Part shown: in pieces, positions 35,283 to 44,712 of the stretch
How the letters are laid out: each line of letters opens with the position of its first letter
Numbering within the stretch: position 1 is the stretch's first letter
Assembly (NCBI RefSeq): GCF_000566685.1
Contig: NZ_AZQN01000012.1
Location: 16,019 to 80,018 of the forward strand
Length of the DNA: 64,000 nucleotides
Direction: 5' to 3'
Source of the DNA: Dyadobacter tibetensis Y620-1
GTDB lineage: Bacteria > Bacteroidota > Bacteroidia > Cytophagales > Spirosomataceae
Notes under the pieces: generated by a model
What the model was told of the DNA's origin: nothing
The model's database searches: none
Seen by the model: the letters and a program-made list of their open reading frames with translations, nothing else
Position numbers and translations under genes: made by a program

Positions 35283-36602
35283 TTAGGCCCATCTTCTGAG
35301 CTTATGTCCGTGAATGGCATAATATACTAAAAACAGATAGCAGGGGATAAGTACCCAATAGGCATTGCGCACTCCATACACGTCGGCAAAAAAGCCATAA
35401 ACCACAGGCATAATGGCATTGCCGCAGAGCATCATAATCAGCACTGAAGCACCTAGCTTGGTGAAGCGCCCTAAGTCGTCTAAAGCCAGGGGCCATATTC
35501 CAGCCCACACCAGCGAATTGGCTAGACCCAAGAGGACAATAAACCAAATGGAAATATCAGCGGTATGGCCAAGGAATTGAATAGTTCCAGACGCATAGAT
35601 AATGAGCAAGGTGAAAATGGTGCCCAGGATGGTACATATTCTCAGGGCATTGACCTGACTGATAAAACGCGGAATGGTAGCAATACCAATCAGGTAGCCA
35701 CAGATGGTGCAGAAAAGGGTGTACGATGGAAACACTTTAGCTTCCAGCAGTCCGATCCCCATCGAATCGGCATAGCTGATAATGGTATCGATTGCGATCA
35801 CCTGGGTACCTACATGGGTGAAAATAGCCACTGCCCCCAGAATCAGGTGCGGAAACTGGAAAATACTGGTCTTAGATGCATTGGCCGTGGCCACTGCCCC
35901 CGTCTCCTGCTCTGTATCTAATTCGGGCAAGGGCGAACGGTAAACCAGGTATCCCAGAATAAACAAGAATGTGCCCAGACCAATATAAGGATTGATGACC
36001 CTCCGGATCAATTCGTCTAACGCCGTATTTCTATCCACTTCCGTCATGGAACTCAGAGAAGCAAACAAGTCGGTATCGGTAGGCCTCAAGACAACTGCGG
36101 CAAAAATAATAGGCGATAAAATTCCGGCCGCCTTATTGCATATACCCATGATACTAATACGTTGAGCCGCTCTTTCTTTGGCTCCCAATATGGTAATATA
36201 AGGATTTGCTGCTGTTTGCAAAATGGCCAGTCCTATGCCTATCATAAACAAGCCGAGCAGAAAAATTTCGTACTGCCGGAGCATGGCAGCCGGAACGAAG
36301 ATAAAGGCGCCTAATGCCATGGACCAAAAACCATACATCATCCCCTTCTTAAATCCCACCGATTTAAGTAAGTAAGAAGAGGGAACTGACATAATAAAAT
36401 AGGCGATGTAGAATGCAAAAGCCACCAAATAGGCCTGCACACTGCTAAGCTCGCAGGCAATTTTGAAATAAGGTATCAGAATGGCGTTGACCCAGGAAAC
36501 GAATCCAAATATAAAAAACATCACCCCGATCAGCAGAATCGAAATGGTAGTTTGGCGTTTGGTAAGCTGGTCAACGGTTATTTTTTGTGTTAAACCGTTC
36601 AT
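35283..36602 (-). CDS. MFS sugar transporter, FucP/NagP-like
   Basis: 439 residues from the ATG at 36602 (MNGLTQKITVDQL); a TTG three codons earlier is less likely. Twelve TM helices. Family features: ISILLIGVMFFIFGFVSWVN in helix 1, SYLLKSVGFKKGMMYG, LQTAANPYITILGAKERAAQR (the FHS/FucP family signature NPY) and SLVWAGIWPLALDDLGRFTK in the second half. Such permeases of the fucose/glucose-galactose:H+ group include the GlcNAc transporter NagP, and its location next to nagA and nagB makes GlcNAc the natural substrate guess (inference). Confidence 0.92.
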   Translation of the reverse strand: MNGLTQKITVDQLTKRQTTISILLIGVMFFIFGFVSWVNAILIPYFKIACELSSVQAYLVAFAFYIAYFIMSVPSSYLLKSVGFKKGMMYGFWSMALGAFIFVPAAMLRQYEIFLLGLFMIGIGLAILQTAANPYITILGAKERAAQRISIMGICNKAAGILSPIIFAAVVLRPTDTDLFASLSSMTEVDRNTALDELIRRVINPYIGLGTFLFILGYLVYRSPLPELDTEQETGAVATANASKTSIFQFPHLILGAVAIFTHVGTQVIAIDTIISYADSMGIGLLEAKVFPSYTLFCTICGYLIGIATIPRFISQVNALRICTILGTIFTLLIIYASGTIQFLGHTADISIWFIVLLGLANSLVWAGIWPLALDDLGRFTKLGASVLIMMLCGNAIMPVVYGFFADVYGVRNAYWVLIPCYLFLVYYAIHGHKLRRWA

Positions 36603-36706
36603 GAATTGCAAGGGTTATAAATCGGACTTGGATTATTTTCCGAAAGAGAAAGAAAGAGGCCAGATATAAGGGCCCCCTCCATGAATACAAAATGGATCAG
36701 CTACGT

Positions 36707-38086
36707 TTAAACAGTAGGTTCCCATCCCTTTTCATAGGATCTTTTCCATAATTTGTTCGCTTCTTTATTATGGAGGATATGTCCGTTGCTGGAATCAATA
36801 TCGAGCATACCACCCGTGCGTTGAGCAATATTTCCCAGCTGAGCAAGAAGTGTACTTTGGTGGCCTCCTGTAATGTCAGAGCTTAATTCTGCCTTATTTT
36901 TTATGGCATCGAAAAAATTTTGAAAATGAAAAGCATCCAAAGCCTGGGAAGGATTCATTTTATTACGAGGGTCGATTTCCAGATTATTTTTTACATCCTT
37001 TACTAATTTATTTTTCAAGTCATAAATTTTGTAGGAATTCCCCCCATCCAACTCCAGTGAGCCCTTCTCTCCGTAAAAAATCACCCCTACACTACTCCCC
37101 TCAACGGTCCTTCCATTACAGCTTCGACCCTCCCAACTCATGGCCCCCTTGTCGCCAAATTCAAGATTGATCACTTGTGTATCCGGAGTTTCCCAGTCGT
37201 CCTGGTAACGATACCGCCCTCCGGCAGAAGTCACTTTCGTGGGGTAATCTACCTGCATTCCCCAGCGCATCAGATCGAGCATATGCGTACCATTATTGAG
37301 GGCTTCTCCCGTTCCCCAATGCCAAAACCAATGCCAATTGTAATGAATTACATTGTCTTGGAAATCCTTTCGTGGAGCCGGCCCCTGCCATAAATCATAG
37401 TTGAGCCATCCTGGAACAGCCGTCTTTTTACCCACTCCAATCGACTCCCGGTTATTGGTATACCAGCCTTTTGAGAAATATACCTTACCTATCGCTCCTT
37501 CATGCACCTCTTTGATGGCCGCTGCCACATTAGGCCAGGAGCGTCGCTGGTTACCCATCTGAATCTTATTACCATATTTCTTCTGAACAGCCATTAACAT
37601 TTCACCTTCGTGAGGGTTATGACTACAGGGTTTTTCTAAATAAACATGTTTTCCCGCTTTAGAGGCTAAGATCGCCGCTGGGGCATGCCAATGATCGGGA
37701 GCCGCAATTATAAGCGCATCCATATCCTTGCTTTCCAAGGCCTTTCTGAAATCGGAAATATCGGCGGGTCGGGATTTCTGGATTCCGTCCACAGTTTCAA
37801 TACATTTGGATGCTGCTCGGGAATCTACATCAGAAATAGATATCACCTGACAGTTGGGCTGAAGAGCAAAATTGCTTGCCAAGGCAAGACCCCTACTATT
37901 AACCCCCATCACACCCACTGAAATTTTCTCATTGGCTCCTATGATTCGCGCATAACTCCGGGGTGTGAACCCAGATAGAATGCCCCCCAGTGAGAATAGG
38001 GCCGTTCCGGCAGCCGTTTTTTTCAAAAACTCCCTGCGACCAGCAACAGGAGCGGAATTCTGTTCTTTAGATTTTTTGTCGTTCAT
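36707..38086 (-). CDS. Gfo/Idh/MocA oxidoreductase with Tat signal
   Basis: 459 residues. Twin-arginine signal GRREFLKKTAAGTALFSLGG, so it is exported folded with its NAD(P) cofactor. Rossmann start ISVGVMGVNSRGLALASNFA, DALIIAAPDHWHAPAAILAS, the conserved GKHVYLEKPCSHNPHEGEM with the EKP motif, and LDLMRWGMQVDYPTKVTSAG. The Bacteroidota secreted Gfo group includes alpha-N-acetylgalactosaminidases and related NAD-dependent glycosidases (GH109), as well as sugar dehydrogenases; the HYNWHWFWHWGTGEALNNG stretch with HxD after it is typical of this branch. It lies 39 bases behind the beta-propeller gene, likely one operon. Confidence 0.9.
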   Translation of the reverse strand: MNDKKSKEQNSAPVAGRREFLKKTAAGTALFSLGGILSGFTPRSYARIIGANEKISVGVMGVNSRGLALASNFALQPNCQVISISDVDSRAASKCIETVDGIQKSRPADISDFRKALESKDMDALIIAAPDHWHAPAAILASKAGKHVYLEKPCSHNPHEGEMLMAVQKKYGNKIQMGNQRRSWPNVAAAIKEVHEGAIGKVYFSKGWYTNNRESIGVGKKTAVPGWLNYDLWQGPAPRKDFQDNVIHYNWHWFWHWGTGEALNNGTHMLDLMRWGMQVDYPTKVTSAGGRYRYQDDWETPDTQVINLEFGDKGAMSWEGRSCNGRTVEGSSVGVIFYGEKGSLELDGGNSYKIYDLKNKLVKDVKNNLEIDPRNKMNPSQALDAFHFQNFFDAIKNKAELSSDITGGHQSTLLAQLGNIAQRTGGMLDIDSSNGHILHNKEANKLWKRSYEKGWEPTV

Positions 38087-38125
38087 ATCTTATTTAAGTG
38101 TTTAGAAATTCCAAATACGTTCCGC

Positions 38126-40243
38126 TTACTTTAACAGAGCATCCAGCATCTTCCCTGACGGATCGTCCGATTTCAGGGCCAGCTGGCCAAGCTTCTCCTT
38201 GGTCAAAGGTCCCAACCTTTGCTTGTCTGACTGATATTTCCTTCCGTGAAGAAGTCCACTGATCACCGAGCCCGTCCAGCTCTGATGGTAATTCAAGCTA
38301 CTATCGGCCAGACAATTGATCATGGCGACGATATCCCTGTCGCTATTTTTAGCCCCCTGAATAAAGGCAAAGTCTTCGACAAACTTGATGCGATCGGCAG
38401 TGGTGCTATCGAAATAATTTGAGTGCTGTTTTAAACTATCCAGCAACCGGGTGGATTCTCCGGCTTTCCCACTGAGTACAGCAGCCCGGAACCATCTATT
38501 ATGGCCATAATGTCCTATAACTGCCCTCATAAAGGGCATTACCCACGGGTCATCCGTTCTTCCCAAACTCAAAGTGGCCTGGAGTGCAACCTGTAAGGAC
38601 GAATCGTGCACCATGGGAGCGATATGCTGAGCCAGGGCAGGAAAGGTTTCTGCCAATTTGATCGCATTCAGACGTACCCCAGGATGTAAATCCTCTAAAG
38701 CCACTACCAATTCACTCTGTTTTAATAGGCCGAGTCCCTCCAAAACATACAAGGCATGCATTCTACCAAAGGCATTTCTTCCCATATGAATTAGCTCGAA
38801 CAGTGCCTTTCCTACGCCTTGATCTTTTCGCTCCAGCAAGAGTCGCTGCGCCTGTAAACGTTGCCACTGATTGGGATGCGACAACAGTGCTACCAATTCA
38901 GGAGAGGTCATTTTTCCGGGAATTTCACCCACCGTATCAGGATGTATGGCCTGTTTAGGGCTAATTCTATAAATTCTTCCCCTATTGTCTCCTTCCGAAA
39001 AATCCATCCCCTTTCTCAGATCCTCGGGTACCATGTCGGGGTCTTCTATATGTTGTCTATAATAGTCGATAACATACAAGGCTCCATCGGGTCCTACTGT
39101 AAAATTTCCAGGGCGAAACCACGGGTCAGAAGAGCTTAAGAATTCCTTACTAGTCTCCTTTCTTACTTGCCTTATAGCCTTAAAAGCCGGACTCAAACTG
39201 TCCGTGACCAGAAGATCGCGGTGTATCAGATTACCAGAAATATCCCCTACAAAATAATTGCCACGATAGGCCTTGGGGAAGGTATGTCCCGTGTAAACTG
39301 TACCTCCAGATGCCTTACTGAAGTAGTCTTCTGCATACTCCACCCGATCGAGCCCCTGTTCCTGATATTGCGCATTGCGCCTTCTGGTTCGTTCGGCCAA
39401 CCAGTAAGGAGCTGGCGTGACCTGGAACATGGAATGGTCGCCATTGGTAATATCCTCACTTCCCCTTTTGGAAGGTAAAAAATCGTTTCGGTAGGCATAG
39501 CGATAGGGTAAAACTAGCTGTTGGATCCGGATATTATGATCGGTGATAAAGCGATTGCCCCATTCATCAAAAGTTTGACCACATTCCGAAGTGCCATTTT
39601 CTGCTTCCAGAAGGTCTCGATCCATACGGAAACGAAAGTCAGAACCCTGGAGCTTTACCGTTTTCTTATTACGGCCATAAACCGCTGTAATCTCGGAAAG
39701 TTCCCCGTTATTGGCAGCATAAACCCAGTTATCCATCCCATACCGCAGACTGGTAATCTGGGCACTCTGATGGATCTCTCCGCCTCCTTCAAACATTTTC
39801 TCCTTAGTGTCTGATTTCAAATCTCCATTCTCATCTTTTAAGTACCAGATATCTCCCGCCTCGGCCAATAGGAGTCCTCCTCTCCAGGGGAGTATACTAG
39901 TAGCCCTGATAAGGTTCTGAGCGAAAATTACAGACTTATCCATTCTTCCATCTCCATCCGAATCGGTCAGGACATGAATACGCCCTTTTTGAGAAGTAGG
40001 CTCCGATTGGCTGTTAAAACTGGGCATTTCCATTACAAAGGCTCTTCCGAATTCGTCGAAAACCAATTCTATAGGATCCATAATGGTGGGTTCAGCTGCA
40101 AAAATTTCTATTTTGAAATCTGGATTAAGATCCATGCTCTTTAAAGAGGCCTCAGGACTTAATGCATCCGCATATTTGCTGGGAGTACAGCCATAAGAAA
40201 GGAATAGGATAGCGCAGAATAAATAATACCTTCTATATTTCAT
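38126..40243 (-). CDS. PVC-type membrane-bound dehydrogenase domain lipoprotein (six-bladed propeller plus HEAT-like repeats)
   Basis: 705 residues. Lipoprotein signal with lipobox SYGC (Cys19). A PQQ/soluble-glucose-dehydrogenase-type propeller covers about 40-420: FKIEIFAAEPTIMDPIELVF, FDEFGRAFVMEMPSF, DSDGDGRMDKSVIFAQ, ENGTSECGQTFDEWGNRF, GGTVYTGHTFPKAYRGNYFV and DGALYVIDYYRQHIEDP. A HEAT-like helical region follows (about 450-620: LVALLSHPNQWQRLQAQRLL). Many relatives carry a C-terminal CxxCH cytochrome; none is present here, so an external electron acceptor would be needed. Possible sugar or polyol dehydrogenase of the periplasm; substrate unknown. It heads the operon with the Tat-type Gfo gene. 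Confidence 0.87.
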   Translation of the reverse strand: MKYRRYYLFCAILFLSYGCTPSKYADALSPEASLKSMDLNPDFKIEIFAAEPTIMDPIELVFDEFGRAFVMEMPSFNSQSEPTSQKGRIHVLTDSDGDGRMDKSVIFAQNLIRATSILPWRGGLLLAEAGDIWYLKDENGDLKSDTKEKMFEGGGEIHQSAQITSLRYGMDNWVYAANNGELSEITAVYGRNKKTVKLQGSDFRFRMDRDLLEAENGTSECGQTFDEWGNRFITDHNIRIQQLVLPYRYAYRNDFLPSKRGSEDITNGDHSMFQVTPAPYWLAERTRRRNAQYQEQGLDRVEYAEDYFSKASGGTVYTGHTFPKAYRGNYFVGDISGNLIHRDLLVTDSLSPAFKAIRQVRKETSKEFLSSSDPWFRPGNFTVGPDGALYVIDYYRQHIEDPDMVPEDLRKGMDFSEGDNRGRIYRISPKQAIHPDTVGEIPGKMTSPELVALLSHPNQWQRLQAQRLLLERKDQGVGKALFELIHMGRNAFGRMHALYVLEGLGLLKQSELVVALEDLHPGVRLNAIKLAETFPALAQHIAPMVHDSSLQVALQATLSLGRTDDPWVMPFMRAVIGHYGHNRWFRAAVLSGKAGESTRLLDSLKQHSNYFDSTTADRIKFVEDFAFIQGAKNSDRDIVAMINCLADSSLNYHQSWTGSVISGLLHGRKYQSDKQRLGPLTKEKLGQLALKSDDPSGKMLDALLK

Positions 40244-40444
40244 AGCGTCGTGTTTGATTAAGCAGTATTTGGCAGGATATCTTCAGCTCTAAAAATAAGC
40301 ATTTTATAAGCCGCTTTTCCCCTTTTTATCGCTCAAATCGCATTTATATCCGATATTTTATCCCACAGATCGGCTAGTTTCAGGCATTTAGCGCTGCCCC
40401 CGCAGTCACGATGGTGCCATGAGCCTCCCCCTTGTGCCCCTTTC

Positions 40445-41452
40445 CTAGGATTCCCTTTTTGCCTTTTTTATAACGGACTCCAATGTGATAGCCCGCCCAC
40501 CTTGTCTTTTGCTTTCATCTGCCGCTTCCATAAATGCAAATATCTCAATCGTCTCAGCCGGAGTGACAGGCACTACACCGGTTTTGAAATAGTGCACAAT
40601 ATCTTTCAAAAGTGGTTCATAACCGTTATATGGACCTAAAACTAGATTACCATCTTGTGTAAACACAGTACCTCCATACCCATGCTTGCCATTCCGTGTT
40701 CCTCTAAAAGTACCGATACGTCCATTTTCCCATACCCCTACCACCAGTTCAGTATCGGTAGTCTGCACCCGGGTCACTTGCTGACACCCTGTGCCCATCA
40801 CAGTAAAAAGGGTTTCCACCCCATGTATGCCATACCAAAAAAGATCCGGATGCGTCTTCTCCAGGGAAGCCGGGCTAAAGGTGTCGGCTCCCAAAACTTT
40901 CCCCTTATCCAATTCCTCAATTCCCTTGATATATCGTAAGGATGAGGCCGAAAATACGGGAATGCCAAACCCATCAGCTTCCTGGTATATTTTTATAGCG
41001 TCGGAAAGACTCCCCGCTACAGGCTTGTCAATAAACATTCGTTTTCCCGATTTCAGCACCTGCCGGGCCTGCTCCAGATGCAGACGCCCATCGTTGGTCT
41101 CCAGCAATACTACATCTACCTGTCCAAGTAACTCTTGAATAGAGGCCGTGATACGTACCCCCATTTTCTTAATGTCTTCAATATATCCAGGTATTCGCTT
41201 GCTACTCGACTCTATTTCTCGGCTACCATAAGGGTATGCCGCTACTACCCGGTAGCCATCGAAAACTGGATCGGGCTCAGCCGCATTTAAGGCCTTGGTA
41301 AAGGCAATGCTATGTGAGGTATCCAGGCCTATAATACCCACCCGTTTGCCGACAGTCCCGGGTAAGCTCCAGGAAAAGTCTTCTAGAAGGCTAAAGCTGA
41401 TGCCGGCTAATACCGACGACTGAATGAATTTTCTTCGTGAAAAGTCCTGCAT
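40445..41452 (-). CDS. Gfo/Idh/MocA oxidoreductase with Tat-like signal
   Basis: 335 residues. Signal SRRKFIQSSVLAGISFSLL. Rossmann fold start RVGIIGLDTSHSIAFTKALN (GLDTSH replaces GxGxxG, as in a recognised subgroup), QVDVVLLETNDGRLHLEQA, and GKRMFIDKPVAGSLSDAIKI with the DKP variant of EKP. C-terminal half KTHPDLFWYGIHGVETLFTV carries the conserved GxHxxE. Likely an exported sugar oxidoreductase. Immediately upstream lies a 26-bp perfect palindrome and then the LacI-type regulator gene, both on the same strand, suggesting direct repression of this gene. Confidence 0.9.
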   Translation of the reverse strand: MQDFSRRKFIQSSVLAGISFSLLEDFSWSLPGTVGKRVGIIGLDTSHSIAFTKALNAAEPDPVFDGYRVVAAYPYGSREIESSSKRIPGYIEDIKKMGVRITASIQELLGQVDVVLLETNDGRLHLEQARQVLKSGKRMFIDKPVAGSLSDAIKIYQEADGFGIPVFSASSLRYIKGIEELDKGKVLGADTFSPASLEKTHPDLFWYGIHGVETLFTVMGTGCQQVTRVQTTDTELVVGVWENGRIGTFRGTRNGKHGYGGTVFTQDGNLVLGPYNGYEPLLKDIVHYFKTGVVPVTPAETIEIFAFMEAADESKRQGGRAITLESVIKKAKRES

Positions 41453-41493
41453 GTAAAACAGTTTAAGGTTTAGGAACAGTCTATAAAGCCAGG

Positions 41494-41519
41494 TATTTAC
41501 GGGTACGTACCCGTAAATA
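41494..41519. promoter_or_regulatory. 26-bp perfect palindrome, probable LacI-family operator
   Basis: Perfect palindrome with the core ACGGGTACGTACCCGT and AT-rich arms, centred on a CpG step (GTAC-GTAC), as in LacI/PurR operators where the hinge helix inserts at a central CG. It lies 42 bases ahead of the Gfo gene start and 122 bases past the stop of the LacI gene. No second copy was noticed in the window. Confidence 0.75.
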
Positions 41520-41641
41520 TAGGTTTAAATAACAATATTATAAGGATTAATAAAAAAAAATGCAGAATTATTTTGAAAAATTATCCAACAACCATATTTA
41601 AATTGCTGTTCAGGAAAAAAATATATTAGTTAAAAACCTTG

Positions 41642-42703
41642 TCAGTTGCCATAGAAGTCCATATTTTCCGTAGTAATAATATCGATGGGCATATACTGCA
41701 TTTTATCGATGGGCGCGTCAACTACCACATTCTGATAAAGTGCCATGATACCACGATATCCCTGCTCTTCGGGTTTATGACAGATCAGGAAGTCGATTAA
41801 TCCTTCCTGTAGGTACTGACAATTTTCCTTTAGAAAATCATAGCCAATCAACCTAATTTCCGGACGTTTCTTCTTGGCTAAGAAGGCAGCAACCGCCGAT
41901 ACTCGTGAGTTGGTTACGAATATCCCATCAATCTTCGGATAATCGTGAAGAACCTGAGTAAGATGTCGGGCCACGGCGAAGCTGTCAGTATCTTGAATAT
42001 CGACCGTTACCAATTGATTTGAAAGCCCATTATTTTCGATATAACTTCGGATTCCCGCAGCAATCGTGAGACTATTATTATTTTCAATTGATTTGGATAT
42101 GTTGACAATCAAAAGTGGATGATGCGTAGTAGTTCTATAAGTAAGTAGCTTGGCCCCAACAAAGCCACTCTGAAAGAGATGGGGTCCGATATAACTTAGC
42201 TTTTTGGCCTCAGGAAGATCCGCATCGATAAACACATAGGGAACTTCACGCCGGTCACAAGCTGAGGCAAGCTGTACAGCTTCATCCACAAATACAGGAG
42301 AATATAATAAACCATCCAGATCCTTGCTCAGCAAGAGGTCGGACTGCCTGACAAAACTTGCCCGGTCATTCAGATCGAAATAGTAGTATTTGAGCTGAAT
42401 ACCATAGCTTTTCAATTCCTTTTCCGCCCGGTTAATCCCGAGCAGAGGAGCCTCCCAAAAGCGGGTATCTTTTGAACTATGGGGAATCAAAATGGAAAAA
42501 TGGATTGGCTTGCGGGAAGCCAGCCTACTGGCCAGGATATTGGGCTGATAGTCCATTTCCTTTATAATGGCATTGATTTTATTACGTGTTTTCTCTGAAA
42601 CCCCAGTTCGATTATGAATAACCCGATCGACTGTGGCTATAGAAACATTGGCTCGTTTGGCTATTTCTTTTACACCAAAATAAACATTCTCTTCATTCGC
42701 CAT
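41642..42703 (-). CDS. LacI-family transcriptional regulator
   Basis: 353 residues from the ATG at 42703 (MANEENVYFGVKEIAKRANV); the longer frame would start with TTG. N-terminal LacI helix-turn-helix and hinge: VKEIAKRANVSIATVDRVIH, then NRTGVSEKTRNKINAIIKEM and YQPNILASRLASRK. A type 1 periplasmic-binding-protein-like effector domain follows (about 62-350) resembling the xylose/ribose-binding branch (HFSILIPHSSKDTRFWEAPL, GIFVTNSRVSAVAAFLAKK). It should repress carbohydrate genes until a sugar binds. The palindrome downstream, before the Gfo gene, is the best operator candidate. A TAnnTTTG box precedes the gene. Confidence 0.94.
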   Translation of the reverse strand: MANEENVYFGVKEIAKRANVSIATVDRVIHNRTGVSEKTRNKINAIIKEMDYQPNILASRLASRKPIHFSILIPHSSKDTRFWEAPLLGINRAEKELKSYGIQLKYYYFDLNDRASFVRQSDLLLSKDLDGLLYSPVFVDEAVQLASACDRREVPYVFIDADLPEAKKLSYIGPHLFQSGFVGAKLLTYRTTTHHPLLIVNISKSIENNNSLTIAAGIRSYIENNGLSNQLVTVDIQDTDSFAVARHLTQVLHDYPKIDGIFVTNSRVSAVAAFLAKKKRPEIRLIGYDFLKENCQYLQEGLIDFLICHKPEEQGYRGIMALYQNVVVDAPIDKMQYMPIDIITTENMDFYGN

Positions 42704-42757
42704 GCTGGACAATTGCGTTTAGGGCGGTCTTAAAATTTAACTGTAACACACTAGTGA

Positions 42758-42765
42758 CAAAAGTA
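42758..42765 (-). promoter_or_regulatory. TAnnTTTG -7 box of the LacI-type gene
   Basis: TACTTTTG on the minus strand, 55 bases before the ATG at 42703; a TTG (GTTGAAAA) lies about 14 bases further upstream, a little close for the -33 element. Fits the Bacteroidota promoter type. Confidence 0.5.
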
Positions 42766-43203
42766 TATTCAATTTTCAACATTACTTGGGTGCAAGGAAA
42801 AATCAAAATATTCTTCTTAAAATAATGAGGGGCAAGGCCGGGACCTTACCTTTGTATATCTATGTATGGAGACTGAATGAGGGGCATATCCCCTTACCCA
42901 ATGGGATATTCCCTGTGGTTGCGAATCAGGGGTTTATATAAAAACTTTGGTTAAAAGGTTGGTTGACCTAATTTTTTATTTTACCAAGGATAGTTAACCT
43001 CCCGGTTCCAATTTCTCATTATGGCTCGATGGTGCAAACCTGTTACATCCCAAACAAATTTGCACAGGAGGCACAGGAATATACCATTACCATCCGCAAT
43101 GTTAAGTAGGTAAAATAAGGCAAATATATTCAGGACAATGGCCCCATTCTTCTCTCTATATATGGATGCATTTCAGTAAACATAATATAATATTCCTAGA
43201 TCC
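42766..43203. other. Divergent intergenic region, LacI gene to sulfatase
   Basis: About 440 bases. The plus-strand stretch at roughly 42990-43110 has a short open frame without start that ends PNKFAQEAQEYTITIRNVK and a stop, which reads like the tail of a lost gene. Apart from that and the LacI promoter, no operator copy, hairpin or repeat was seen. The sulfatase promoter must lie here but was not identified. Confidence 0.35.
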
Positions 43204-44652
43204 ATGCAAAAACACAATCTAAAAGTACTCCTCCACTTAGTTACCGGCATTCTTATGACAATGGGACTTTGTATGCCTCCAGTAATGGCTCAATCGGACG
43301 ATAAGCCTAATATTGTTCTATTTTTTATTGATGACCTCGGTTATGGGGATCTGTCGGTTAACGGTGCACTGGGCTACAGTACCCCCAACCTCGATAAAAT
43401 GGCAATGGAAGGCACACGGTTTACCAATTTCATGGCAGCCCAAGCCGTATGTAGCGCATCCCGAGCCGCTTTGCTTACCGGTTGCTATCCCAATCGCCTG
43501 GGCATTTCAGGCGCTTACGGTCCTGAGTCAAAAGTAGGCCTGAATCCGGAAGAAGAAACCATTGCAGAATTGGTAAAGCAGCGGGGCTATGCTACCGGAA
43601 TATTTGGCAAATGGCACCTGGGGAGTAAGAAAGCCTTTCTTCCACTACAACAAGGTTTCGACGAGTATTATGGGGTTCCCTACTCGCACGATATGTGGCC
43701 AGGACATCCGAATCAGGTCCATGCAAAATACCCTCCTCTACACTGGATAGAAGGCAATGAAGAGGCCGCAGCAATTCCAGACCTAGAGGCAGCCTCAGAA
43801 CTTACACCCAACATTACAGAAAGGGCCAAAAAGTTTATCCAAAAAAATAAAAATAATCCCTTCTTTCTCTATATACCCCACCCCTTACCCCATGTACCTC
43901 TGGCTGCCTCTAAACGCTTTCGGGGTAAGAGTGGAGCAGGTATTTTCGGTGACGTCATTATGGAGCTCGACTGGTCGGTGGGAGAGATATTAAAGGAACT
44001 AAAAAACCAGGGTCTGGATGACAATACCCTCGTCATTTTCACTAGTGATAATGGCCCCTGGCTGAATTATGGCGATCATGCCGGTTCAACAGGCGGCTTT
44101 AGAGAAGGAAAAGGGACGTCGTTTGAAGGAGGGCAACGTGTACCCTGCATCATGCGGTGGCCTGGCGTAGTACCGGCGGGGTTGGTCAGTAACAAACTGC
44201 TAGCAGCCATGGATATACTTCCTACCGTTGCCAAGCTCACAGGTGCGCCGATGCCCAAAAATAAAATTGACGGAGTAGATTTTGTTCAACTTCTGAAAGG
44301 AGACCAAACGCAGACTCCTCGGGAGGAATTTCTATATTACTATCGACGCAATAGCCTAGAGGCTGTAAGGAAGGGCGATTGGAAGTTAGTATTTGAACAT
44401 CCGGGGCGCAGCTACGAAGGGCAGGCACCCGGAAAGGACGGAATGCCTGGCCATGCTCCAGAAAATCACCTTTTCCCCAAAGCACTTTATCATCTTACCC
44501 GTGATCCAGGGGAGCGTTATGATGTACTAGAACAAAACCCTGAAGTGGTTAAAGAGTTGGAGAAAATAGCAGAAAAAGCTCGTATAGACCTAGGAGATGA
44601 CCTACAGGATCGAAAAGGACAGAATCTACGACCCATTGGAAGGGTGGAGTAG
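43204..44652 (+). CDS. Secreted family S1 sulfatase (arylsulfatase-like)
   Basis: 482 residues with a signal peptide ending PVMAQ. Metal site PNIVLFFIDDLGYGDLSVNG, formylglycine site Cys83 in AVCSASRAALLTGCYPNRLG, FGKWHLGSKKAFLPLQQGFD, PFFLYIPHPLPHVPL, LVIFTSDNGPW with the DN metal ligands, and VPCIMRWPG. The CSASR form follows the C-x-A/P-S-R rule for FGE modification. The GKWHLG and DNGPW motifs and length are those of the arylsulfatase A/GalNAc-sulfatase branch. First of two sulfatases in tandem (60-base gap), divergent from the LacI regulator and facing the CBM6 glycosidase. Confidence 0.95.
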   Translation: MQKHNLKVLLHLVTGILMTMGLCMPPVMAQSDDKPNIVLFFIDDLGYGDLSVNGALGYSTPNLDKMAMEGTRFTNFMAAQAVCSASRAALLTGCYPNRLGISGAYGPESKVGLNPEEETIAELVKQRGYATGIFGKWHLGSKKAFLPLQQGFDEYYGVPYSHDMWPGHPNQVHAKYPPLHWIEGNEEAAAIPDLEAASELTPNITERAKKFIQKNKNNPFFLYIPHPLPHVPLAASKRFRGKSGAGIFGDVIMELDWSVGEILKELKNQGLDDNTLVIFTSDNGPWLNYGDHAGSTGGFREGKGTSFEGGQRVPCIMRWPGVVPAGLVSNKLLAAMDILPTVAKLTGAPMPKNKIDGVDFVQLLKGDQTQTPREEFLYYYRRNSLEAVRKGDWKLVFEHPGRSYEGQAPGKDGMPGHAPENHLFPKALYHLTRDPGERYDVLEQNPEVVKELEKIAEKARIDLGDDLQDRKGQNLRPIGRVE

Positions 44653-44712
44653 CACCGTTCGCCGTTATGCTGACGGGCGATATTTTAATCTTTTAACTGA
44701 CCGATCACCTTT

